From the NCBI RefSeq assembly GCF_905175385.1, contig NZ_HG992749.1, positions 930,001 through 994,000 of the forward strand: a DNA stretch of 64,000 nt, given 5' to 3'. The notes beneath the pieces are model-generated. The model did not search any database. It worked only from the letters and a program-made list of their open reading frames with translations, and was not told the DNA's origin. Below, piece after piece: positions 18,567-25,837 of this stretch. The position numbers and the translations under genes were made by a program. Position 1 is the stretch's first letter. Each line of letters starts with the position of its first letter. Origin of the DNA: Vibrio sp. B1FLJ16. Its GTDB lineage: Bacteria; Pseudomonadota; Gammaproteobacteria; Enterobacterales; Vibrionaceae.

Positions 18567-19420
18567 TGCGCAGTATGAATTTTTCTCGACTGTTTATCTA
18601 TTGCGGACTGGTGTTCTTTTGTCTGTTTTATCTGATGCCGTTGTTCGTGATGGTGATTACCTCATTCAAAACACTGCCGGACATTAAAGCAGGTAACCTG
18701 ATGAGTTTGCCGACGGAATGGGTTTTCGGTGCCTGGCATAAAGCCTGGGACAGTGCCTGTACCGGTGTTAAGTGTGAAGGGGTAAAAGGGTACTTCTGGA
18801 ACTCTTTCCAGATGGTGATTCCTGCGGTGGCGATCTCGACTCTGTTAGGCGCATTTAATGGTTATGTTGTCACTAAATGGCAGTTCCGCGGATCAAATCT
18901 GTTTTTCAGCTTGCTGCTGTTCGGTTGTTTTATTCCGTTTCAGGTTATTTTGCTGCCAATGGCGGCGGTGCTGGGTAAGCTGGGATTGGCGAATACCACT
19001 ACGGGTCTTGTCATCGTTCATGTCATTTATGGCATGGCGTTTACGACGCTGTTCTTCCGTAACTTTTACATCAGTATTCCGGATGAACTGGTTAAAGCCG
19101 CAAAACTGGATGGCGCGGGCTTCTTTACTATTTTCTTTAAGATTCTGCTGCCAATTTCGACGCCAATCATCATGGTTACGGTTATCTGGCAGTTTACCGC
19201 TATCTGGAATGACTTCTTATTTGGTGTGGTTTACTCCGGCTCTGAAACCCAGCCTATCACGGTAGCGCTGAACAATTTGGTCAATACCAGTACTGGTGTG
19301 AAAGAGTACAACGTCGATATGGCAGCGGCGATCATTGCGGCGCTACCAACGTTATTAGTTTATGTATTAGCAGGAAAATACTTTGTTCGCGGCCTGACGG
19401 CTGGATCGGTAAAAGGATAA
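18563..19420 (+). CDS. Sugar ABC transporter permease, MalG/GtsC-like
   Basis: A 285-residue inner-membrane permease with six predicted helices. The EAA loop appears as AAKLDGAGFFTIFFKILLP (about 177-195). A Cys-containing periplasmic insert (DSACTGVKCEGVKG, near 55-70) lies between TM1 and TM2. The C-terminus FVRGLTAGSVKG is characteristic of this subfamily. The start overlaps the upstream permease by 4 bp, and the ATPase follows after 5 bp. Confidence 0.9.
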   Translation: MMRSMNFSRLFIYCGLVFFCLFYLMPLFVMVITSFKTLPDIKAGNLMSLPTEWVFGAWHKAWDSACTGVKCEGVKGYFWNSFQMVIPAVAISTLLGAFNGYVVTKWQFRGSNLFFSLLLFGCFIPFQVILLPMAAVLGKLGLANTTTGLVIVHVIYGMAFTTLFFRNFYISIPDELVKAAKLDGAGFFTIFFKILLPISTPIIMVTVIWQFTAIWNDFLFGVVYSGSETQPITVALNNLVNTSTGVKEYNVDMAAAIIAALPTLLVYVLAGKYFVRGLTAGSVKG

Positions 19421-19425
19421 TTATC

Positions 19426-20541
19426 ATGGCAACACTCGAACTTAAACAAATCCGTAAAACCTATCCAAAAGCGGAACAAGAGACATTAAAAGGTATCGAT
19501 ATCAGTATCGATTCCGGTGAATTTCTTATCTTGGTCGGTCCGTCTGGTTGCGGAAAATCGACACTGATGAACACTATTGCCGGACTGGAGAGCATCAGCG
19601 ATGGAGAAATAGTTATCGACGGTAACGATGTCTCTGACGTAGAGCCTAAAGACCGCGATATCGCAATGGTGTTTCAATCTTACGCTCTGTACCCAAATAT
19701 GACGGTAAGGGGCAATATTGAGTTTGGCCTCAAGATCCGCAAGATGCCAAAAGAGGAAATCGATGCTGAGGTGGAACGAGTCGCTGAAATGCTGCAAATC
19801 GACCATTTGCTCGATCGTAAACCTTCACAGTTATCTGGTGGTCAGAGACAACGTGTTGCGATGGGGCGTGCGCTTGCAAGGCGTCCGAAGCTGTATCTGT
19901 TTGATGAGCCGTTATCGAACTTGGATGCGAAGTTACGGGTTGAAATGCGTCATCAAATCAAACGTCTGCATCAGCAGCTCAATACAACCATTGTCTACGT
20001 AACACATGATCAGATTGAAGCGATGACCTTGGCGGACCGCATTGCGGTAATGAAAGACGGCGAATTGCAACAACTGGGTACGCCACAGGAAATCTACAAC
20101 AAACCTAATAACATGTTTGTTGCGGGCTTTATGGGCTCACCGTCTATGAATTTCATTAAAACCATGGTTGATCTTGATGAACAGGACAATCCAGTGATCA
20201 AGGTCAAAGGCAGTAACGCACAGGAACACCACATCAAGTTGCCAGAGTCCATGCGTAAGCAAGATGGTAAAGAGGTTGTGATTGGTTTACGTCCCGAGCA
20301 CATCACTGACAGTGAAAATCAGGACTCTGCTGCTACAACGAAGCTTGATTTGCAGTTGGAGGTTCTTGAGCCGACCGGTCCGGATACTATTGCGATGATT
20401 AAGGTCAACGATCAAGAAGTTGCTTGCCGGCTGTCACCGGAGTTTGATGTGAAAGTGGGGCAGGTTGCACCATTGCATTTTGATTTATCAAAGGCAGTGT
20501 TCTTTGATGCATCGACAGAGCTGCGCATTGAGTTCCATTAA
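19426..20541 (+). CDS. Sugar ABC transporter ATP-binding protein (MalK/UgpC/GtsD-like)
   Basis: 371 residues. The nucleotide-binding domain (1-235) has Walker A GPSGCGKST, Q-loop FQSYALYPNM, signature LSGGQRQRV, Walker B LYLFDEPLSNLD and H-loop THDQIEAM. A C-terminal TOBE/OB regulatory domain (about 240-371, with VIGLRPEHI) marks the CUT1 sugar-importer class. Such ATPases can be shared between several sugar importers. Last gene of the operon; AAGGAT precedes the start. Confidence 0.92.
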   Translation: MATLELKQIRKTYPKAEQETLKGIDISIDSGEFLILVGPSGCGKSTLMNTIAGLESISDGEIVIDGNDVSDVEPKDRDIAMVFQSYALYPNMTVRGNIEFGLKIRKMPKEEIDAEVERVAEMLQIDHLLDRKPSQLSGGQRQRVAMGRALARRPKLYLFDEPLSNLDAKLRVEMRHQIKRLHQQLNTTIVYVTHDQIEAMTLADRIAVMKDGELQQLGTPQEIYNKPNNMFVAGFMGSPSMNFIKTMVDLDEQDNPVIKVKGSNAQEHHIKLPESMRKQDGKEVVIGLRPEHITDSENQDSAATTKLDLQLEVLEPTGPDTIAMIKVNDQEVACRLSPEFDVKVGQVAPLHFDLSKAVFFDASTELRIEFH

Positions 20542-20795
20542 TTATTTACCTCAGCGCAGGATAATCAAAGCCAATCAGCACAGCTTTTTTTGCGTCTAAC
20601 GTCGTTAAAATCAACGCAATAGACCTGCTATTGACTTTTGATTTTGCCTAGTTACACATCAAAAATTGCAGCACTGATTATGATGCGTAAGTAATGGATT
20701 AATATTCAAGGGCTTGCTGACTTCCTTATCCAGAGCTGAGGTAAGTTTAGGTCAATCACAGACACAATTCGTAGATTCATTTTCTTAAACTTAAC
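20542..20795 (+). other. Long 3' region between gtsD-like gene and its terminator
   Basis: 254 bp without a plausible gene. Contains CAGCTTTTTTTG (20581-20592) and a CGTCTAACGTCG / AAAATCAACG stretch, but no clean promoter. Either a long 3' UTR or the body of a small RNA ending at 20826. Confidence 0.3.
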
Positions 20796-20826
20796 AATGG
20801 CAGCGAACCCGCTGCCATTTTTTTTT
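20796..20826 (+). terminator. Strong terminator upstream of dctP
   Basis: Stem AATGGCAGC / GCTGCCATT with 6-nt loop GAACCC, followed by nine T residues. It ends the ABC operon or a small RNA; it lies 255 bp after the last stop. Confidence 0.9.
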
Positions 20827-20836
20827 AATGAGTGTA

Positions 20837-20880
20837 ATTCCACCCACTTAATATATTGGAATGGGTAGATTTTACCCATT
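20837..20880. promoter_or_regulatory. Palindromes upstream of dctP (candidate DctD enhancer sites)
   Basis: AATGGGTA (20860-20867) and TACCCATT (20873-20880) form a perfect 8-bp inverted repeat with a 5-bp spacer. A second pair, ATTCCA (20837-20842) and TGGAAT (20857-20862), overlaps it. Both lie roughly 105-150 bp upstream of the sigma-54 promoter, the usual distance for activator-binding sites. Confidence 0.55.
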
Positions 20881-20971
20881 TTAAAAATGGTACTGTGATC
20901 CAGGTTAATTGAGTCATTTGTTATTTGTTTTAAGTTGTTGATTTTAATTGTTAAATATAAGAATGATAACT

Positions 20972-20987
20972 TGGTGTGCTTATTGCT
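20972..20987 (+). promoter_or_regulatory. Sigma-54 promoter of dctPQM
   Basis: TGGTGTGCTTATTGCT has the invariant GG (20973-20974) and GC (20985-20986) with the required spacing of the -24/-12 consensus TGGCACG-N4-TTGCW. Transcription would begin near 20998, about 47 bp before the dctP ATG. The NtrC-type activator gene dctD lies downstream in the same locus. Confidence 0.8.
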
Positions 20988-21044
20988 CAGGTAAATATAT
21001 CAACACCCAGTGATGGGGTTGTTCATTTATCAAGGAGAATAATA

Positions 21045-22043
21045 ATGCTTAAGCCTTTAACCCTACTATCTGTTTCAATTCTTGCTGTTACCAGTTTTAA
21101 CGCTGCCGCCAACTGCGATCCTGGTGAAATGGTGATTAAGTTCAGCCATGTCACGAACGCAGATAAGCACCCAAAAGGGATCGCTGCATCACTGCTTGAA
21201 AAGCGGGTGAATGAGGAAATGAATGGCAAAGCCTGTATGCAGGTCTTCCCTAACTCAACACTTTACGATGATGACAAAGTGCTTGAGGCGATGTTGAATG
21301 GCGACGTACAGCTTGCTGCTCCATCGCTGTCAAAGTTTGAAAAGTTCACCAAAAAGTTTCGCATTTTCGACCTTCCTTTCCTTTTTGATGATGTTGACGC
21401 TGTAGACCGATTCCAAAACTCAGAGTCAGGCGAAGCTCTGAAAAATGCGATGAATCGCCGGGGAGTGAAAGGATTGGAATTCTGGCACAACGGTATGAAG
21501 CAAATCTCCGCGAATAAGCCACTGATTCACCCTTCTGATGCGAAAGGTCTCAAGTTCCGCGTACAGGCATCGGATGTGCTGGTAGCGCAGTTTGAACAAC
21601 TTGGCGCTAACCCGCAAAAAATGTCTTTTGCCGAAGTTTACGGCGGGCTGCAAACCAAAGTTATTGATGGCCAGGAAAACACCTGGTCGAATATCTATGG
21701 TCAAAAGTTCTTCGAGGTTCAGGACGGTACAACCGAGACTAACCACGGCATTCTGGATTACCTTGTTGTGACTTCTACAAAATGGTGGGACGGGCTTCCA
21801 GCGGATGTGCGTGAACAGTTTGCGACCATTCTCACAGAGGTTACGCAAACACGTAATGCGGAATCTAATCGTGTCGAGCAACAGAACAAACAATATGTCA
21901 TTGAAGCAGGCGGCGTGGTTCGTGAGTTGACTCCGGAGCAGCGTGCAGAGTGGGTAACTGCGCTTAAACCCGTTTGGAATAAGTTTGAAAAAGACATCGG
22001 TTCCGATTTGATCGAAGCGGCGTTAGAAGCGAACAAAAAATAA
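21045..22043 (+). CDS. dctP: TRAP dicarboxylate transporter, periplasmic binding subunit DctP
   Basis: 332 residues from ATG 21045, with AAGGAG 7 bp upstream; the frame opens earlier at 20976 but that start would overlap the sigma-54 promoter. Signal peptide about 1-22 (FNAAANC). DctP features: IKFSHVTNADKHPKG, LPFLFDD, KGLKFRVQASDV with the carboxylate-binding Arg, and QENTWSNIYGQKFFEVQ. Binds C4-dicarboxylates (malate, succinate, fumarate) for the QM membrane subunits. First gene of dctPQM, likely induced through DctBD and RpoN. Confidence 0.93.
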   Translation: MLKPLTLLSVSILAVTSFNAAANCDPGEMVIKFSHVTNADKHPKGIAASLLEKRVNEEMNGKACMQVFPNSTLYDDDKVLEAMLNGDVQLAAPSLSKFEKFTKKFRIFDLPFLFDDVDAVDRFQNSESGEALKNAMNRRGVKGLEFWHNGMKQISANKPLIHPSDAKGLKFRVQASDVLVAQFEQLGANPQKMSFAEVYGGLQTKVIDGQENTWSNIYGQKFFEVQDGTTETNHGILDYLVVTSTKWWDGLPADVREQFATILTEVTQTRNAESNRVEQQNKQYVIEAGGVVRELTPEQRAEWVTALKPVWNKFEKDIGSDLIEAALEANKK

Positions 22044-22061
22044 CCAAAAATAACAACAAAC

Positions 22062-22082
22062 GGCTCCCGCAGGTTGGGAGCC
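22062..22082 (+). other. Intercistronic hairpin between dctP and dctQ
   Basis: GGCTCCC / GGGAGCC, 7-bp GC-rich stem with loop GCAGGTT and no T-tract. Probably a 3' stabiliser keeping dctP mRNA more abundant than dctQM (inference). Confidence 0.6.
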
Positions 22083-22112
22083 AAACCTACCTGATTCGAG
22101 CGACGTACCACT

Positions 22113-22799
22113 ATGGAACACTCATTTTTTGCGAAAGTCGGTCAGTTTACCGACAAGGTTGAAGAAACCTTGATTGCCTTTTTCCTCGGCGCAATGACGA
22201 TCTTGACTTTTGTCAATGTCGTAATGCGCTACTTATTCAATGACAACATTCTCTGGGCTGTTGAAGTTACCGTTTTTCTCTTTGCATGGATGGTGCTCGT
22301 TGGCGCCTCATATGGGGTGAAAAAGCATTTCCACATCGGTGTCGATGTAGTGATAAATCTTGTCCCTGAGGGTTGGCGAAAAGTCTTGGCACTTTTCTCT
22401 GTCGCATGCTGTTTAGCGTTTTCAATCCTGCTTCTTATCGGTTCGTGGAACTACTGGTACCCATTTGCAACAGAGCGGGCATGGTACGAGACGGATGATA
22501 TTCCAATGCCGGAAATGTTGCAGTTCATGGCTGACTGGCTCAATGAAGGCGAGCGCTACGAGAAACTACCAAGATTTATTCCTTATATGGCGCTACCTAT
22601 TAGCATGGCTTTGCTGACGATTCGTTTTTCCCAGGCCGCATATCAAATACTTACTGGCAAGCTTGACCGTCTTATTTCGAGCCATGAAGGTGAAGAAGAG
22701 TTAGAAGCGATGAAAGAAGAGCTCAAGGACGCTGGTAGCGTGATGGAGCCTGAACAAGGCAGTGCCAGCCAAGATAACAATAAGAACAAGGAGCACTAA
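22113..22799 (+). CDS. dctQ: TRAP transporter small permease DctQ
   Basis: 228 residues, four predicted membrane helices. TM1-2 region contains FVNVVMRYLFNDNILWAVEVTVFLFAWMV-type residues; the RY...F...W.EE-like motif is the DctQ hallmark. The C-terminal 35 residues are a highly charged, Glu/Lys-rich cytoplasmic tail. It is somewhat longer than many DctQ proteins because of this tail and a periplasmic loop (about 120-155). It ends 3 bp before dctM. Confidence 0.92.
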   Translation: MEHSFFAKVGQFTDKVEETLIAFFLGAMTILTFVNVVMRYLFNDNILWAVEVTVFLFAWMVLVGASYGVKKHFHIGVDVVINLVPEGWRKVLALFSVACCLAFSILLLIGSWNYWYPFATERAWYETDDIPMPEMLQFMADWLNEGERYEKLPRFIPYMALPISMALLTIRFSQAAYQILTGKLDRLISSHEGEEELEAMKEELKDAGSVMEPEQGSASQDNNKNKEH

Positions 22800-22802
22800 T
22801 CA

Positions 22803-24164
22803 ATGCATATTCTGGTGTTATTCCTGATGGTAATTGGCTTCATGCTTCTGGGTGTGCCGATTGCAGTATCTCTCGGCTTATCAAGTATTTTGTTTTTGAT
22901 GTGGCATTCAGATGCTTCACTGGCGTCGGTTGCTCAGACGCTGTTTAATGCGTTTGAAGGTCACTATACCTTACTTGCTATTCCGTTCTTTATTCTGGCA
23001 TCCACCTTTATGTCTACCGGTGGCGTTGCCAAACGCATCATTCGTTTTGCGATTGCTATGGTCGGCTGGTTCCGTGGCGGCCTCGCTATGGCCTCGGTTG
23101 TAGCGTGTATGATGTTCGCCGCGCTATCGGGTTCGTCTCCTGCGACGGTAGTGGCGATCGGTAGTATTGTTATCGCCGGTATGATCAGAAACGGTTATTC
23201 CAAAGACTTCGCCGCAGGCGTTATCTGTAACGCGGGGACGCTCGGCATCCTGATACCACCTTCAATCGTCATGGTGGTCTATGCCGCGGCGACTAACGTA
23301 TCTGTAGGTCGTATGTTCTTAGGCGGTGTTATTCCGGGCTTACTTGCGGGTGTGATGCTGATGATAGCAATTTACATTGCGGCGCGGATTAAGAACTTAC
23401 CTAAGCAACCTTTTGTCGGCTGGAGCGAAGCATTCTCAGCGGCTAAAGATGCGATCTGGGGCCTGATGCTGGTGATGATCATTCTCGGGGGGATCTATGG
23501 TGGTATCTTCACTCCGACGGAAGCGGCGGCTGTCGCGGCGGTTTACGCTTTCCTTATTGCCAACTTTGTTTACAAGGACATGGGACCTTTTGCAGACAAA
23601 AGCAATACCAAGCCTGCCATAGTGAAAGTGCTACAGACCTTTGTACACAAAGATACTCAGCAGACACTGTTTGAAGCGGGTAAGTTGACGATTATGCTGC
23701 TGTTTATCATCGCTAATGCTTTGATCTTAAAACATGTGCTTACTGAAGAGCGTATTCCGCAGATGATCACTGAGTCGATGCTCTCTGCCGGGCTAGGTCC
23801 GATTACCTTCCTGATTGTGGTCAACGTGCTGTTACTGATTGGTGGCCAATTTATGGAGCCATCTGGCTTGCTGATCATCGTGGCACCACTGGTATTCCCG
23901 ATCGCGATTGCGTTAGGTATTGACCCCATTCACTTGGGGATCATGATGGTGGTGAATATGGAGATTGGTATGATTACACCGCCGGTCGGGCTGAACTTAT
24001 TTGTGACCGCAGGTGTGGCCAAGATGTCAATGTTGAATGTGGTTAAAGCGGCCTTGCCTTGGGTTGCCGTTATGTTCCTGTTCCTCATTATCGTCACATA
24101 CGTGCCTTGGGTATCGACCTGGCTTCCGACTACTTTGATGGGACCTGAAATTATTACTAAGTAA
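22803..24164 (+). CDS. dctM: TRAP transporter large permease DctM
   Basis: 453 residues, about 12 hydrophobic segments. Na+-coupled membrane subunit that moves substrate delivered by DctP. Family blocks visible: ALSGSSPATVVAIG, GTLGILIPPSIVMVVYA (near 155), GIFTPTEAAAVAAVYA (near 240) and the C-terminal repeat TPPVGLNLFVTAGVAKMS. Follows dctQ after 3 bp and ends before a bidirectional terminator. Confidence 0.93.
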   Translation: MHILVLFLMVIGFMLLGVPIAVSLGLSSILFLMWHSDASLASVAQTLFNAFEGHYTLLAIPFFILASTFMSTGGVAKRIIRFAIAMVGWFRGGLAMASVVACMMFAALSGSSPATVVAIGSIVIAGMIRNGYSKDFAAGVICNAGTLGILIPPSIVMVVYAAATNVSVGRMFLGGVIPGLLAGVMLMIAIYIAARIKNLPKQPFVGWSEAFSAAKDAIWGLMLVMIILGGIYGGIFTPTEAAAVAAVYAFLIANFVYKDMGPFADKSNTKPAIVKVLQTFVHKDTQQTLFEAGKLTIMLLFIIANALILKHVLTEERIPQMITESMLSAGLGPITFLIVVNVLLLIGGQFMEPSGLLIIVAPLVFPIAIALGIDPIHLGIMMVVNMEIGMITPPVGLNLFVTAGVAKMSMLNVVKAALPWVAVMFLFLIIVTYVPWVSTWLPTTLMGPEIITK

Positions 24165-24216
24165 GCCACGTCATCGTCGCTGAGCCTGAAACCTTAAGAT
24201 TACTTGGGTAATTAAA

Positions 24217-24254
24217 AATGAAAAGGTGTGAAATATCACACCTTTTCATTTATT
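24217..24254. terminator. Bidirectional terminator between dctM and the dctBD side
   Basis: A perfect 15-bp stem from AATGAAAAGGTGTGA (24217-24231) and its complement (24236-24250) with loop AATA. A-rich and T-rich flanks allow termination on both strands. The small minus-strand gene's stop codon lies inside it. Confidence 0.8.
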
Positions 24255-24418
24255 GGTTTGTAGCCATGCCTTCTGGTTGACGGGTTTACTCTGCGCTCAT
24301 AACCGTGCCACTTTTTTGAGTTTTGTCTGCGCTCCTGATTTGATCGTCTTTCCTCCTGATAACAGCCATCTACCATCACGGTATCAGCAATCGCAGGTAT
24401 CCTGATTTTTTCGCTCAT
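24236..24418 (-). CDS. Small basic hypothetical protein, 60 residues
   Basis: Begins MSEKIRIPAIADTVMVDG and then becomes strongly basic and polar, with spaced arginine pairs (EERRSNQERRQ, ERRVNPSTRRHG) resembling a short RR-containing repeat. No membrane segment. ATG 24418 has only a weak ribosome-binding site (TGGA, 5 bp upstream). The stop codon TGA falls at the base of the terminator hairpin, a compact arrangement often seen for real small genes. Family unknown; possibly nucleic-acid or membrane binding from its charge, which is speculation. It lies downstream of dctD in the same orientation but 75 bp away. Confidence 0.45.
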   Translation of the reverse strand: MSEKIRIPAIADTVMVDGCYQEERRSNQERRQNSKKWHGYERRVNPSTRRHGYKPINEKV

Positions 24419-24492
24419 GTTCCATCAACCAATTGTTTCCATAAGAAAATTATGAGTCAGGTTGAGTTAAGGGGCAAATTCGGTAGCTCATT

Positions 24493-25833
24493 TTATTTAT
24501 ATATCTCCTTATCTATCTGATAACGTTGCATTTTGTCGTACAGAGTTTTTCGAGGCACATTCAATTGCGTCATGGTTTGCTTGATGCTGCCATTGTTTTC
24601 CAGTAGGGCATTTTCAATGGCCGCTTTTTCAAATTCAGCCACTTGCTCCGCCAAGCTGGAGGAAGGGTTAGCAGGAGTAGGGTTGGAATCTCCGAGTTGG
24701 ATCAGTTTTCCGAGTAAGACAAAACGTTCTGCCGCATTTCTCAGTTCACGTACATTCCCTGGCCAGTCGTGCGCCATCAGAGTGGTAAGATCCTGAGGCG
24801 ATAAACCGGGAGAGCTTTTTCCGTATCGTGAAGCCGCGACTAATAAAAAGTGATGGAATAAGGCGGGTATGTCCTCTTTCCGCATACGTAGGGGAGGTAA
24901 GTCTAGTGTGACAACATTAAGTCGATAGTAGAGATCCTGGCGAAAGGTTCCTTGTTCTGCAGCTCGCTTTAAATCAATTTTGGTTGCCGCGATTACGCGA
25001 ATATCTAATGGGATAAGTTCATTCGAGCCAACGCGCTCTATAGCGCGCTCCTGCAGAACGCGCAGTAAACGGACTTGCGCCTGGATCGGCATTGACTCAA
25101 TTTCGTCCAAGAATAAGGTCCCGCCCTGTGCAAATTCAAATTTACCTATTCGCCTGCTTTCTGCTCCGGTAAATGCGCCTTTCTCGTGACCGTAGAGTTC
25201 GCTCTCAATTAAGTTCTCTGGGACCGCGCCGCAGTTAACCGCGACAAAGTTATGGTTTCTGCGCAAACTCTGCTCGTGCAGTGAGCGGGCGATAAGTTCT
25301 TTACCTGTTCCAGTTTCTCCAAACAACAAAATGTCGGCGTCAGTATCGGCAATGTGAGTGATGGTTTCGCGCAATGCCTGAATACTGGTGGTTTCACCGA
25401 TGATTCTAGGTCCGAGAGCCAGGCTGGCTTTGAGTGACTGGCGGAGTTTTTGGTTTTCATTGGTCAGTTGACGCTTTTCAATGGCTCTTTTTACCGTTTC
25501 GACTAAATGCTCCGGGGCGAACGGCTTTTCGATAAAGTCATAGGCTCCTTGGTGTAATGCATTAACCGCCATTGAGATGTCGCCGTGGCCAGTAATCATA
25601 ATGACAGGAAGGTGGCTGTCTTTGTGGATCAAGGTATTGAGCAAATTCATACCTGATATGCCCGGCAAACAGATATCGGTGACGACCACTCCTGGCTCTG
25701 CCCCCTTTTTCATTGCCAGTAAAGCGGACTCGGCATCGGGGAAGAATTGTGCGTCGATATCGGCTAATTCGAATGTCTGCTCAATCGCAAGCCTCAGATC
25801 GGCTTCATCATCAATAAAAAACACCTGACACAT
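24493..25833 (-). CDS. dctD: C4-dicarboxylate response regulator DctD (NtrC family)
   Basis: 446 residues. Receiver (1-120, phospho-acceptor Asp53 in VTDICLPG), AAA+ sigma-54-interaction domain (about 143-370) with Walker A GETGTGKE (172-179) and the RpoN-contacting loop GAFTGA (219-224), and a C-terminal Fis-type helix-turn-helix (about 400-442, QTMTQLNVPRKTLYDKM). Activates RpoN-dependent transcription, here most likely of dctPQM, which has a matching promoter. It lies 4 bp after dctB. Confidence 0.93.
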   Translation of the reverse strand: MCQVFFIDDEADLRLAIEQTFELADIDAQFFPDAESALLAMKKGAEPGVVVTDICLPGISGMNLLNTLIHKDSHLPVIMITGHGDISMAVNALHQGAYDFIEKPFAPEHLVETVKRAIEKRQLTNENQKLRQSLKASLALGPRIIGETTSIQALRETITHIADTDADILLFGETGTGKELIARSLHEQSLRRNHNFVAVNCGAVPENLIESELYGHEKGAFTGAESRRIGKFEFAQGGTLFLDEIESMPIQAQVRLLRVLQERAIERVGSNELIPLDIRVIAATKIDLKRAAEQGTFRQDLYYRLNVVTLDLPPLRMRKEDIPALFHHFLLVAASRYGKSSPGLSPQDLTTLMAHDWPGNVRELRNAAERFVLLGKLIQLGDSNPTPANPSSSLAEQVAEFEKAAIENALLENNGSIKQTMTQLNVPRKTLYDKMQRYQIDKEIYK

Positions 25834-25837
25834 AATC

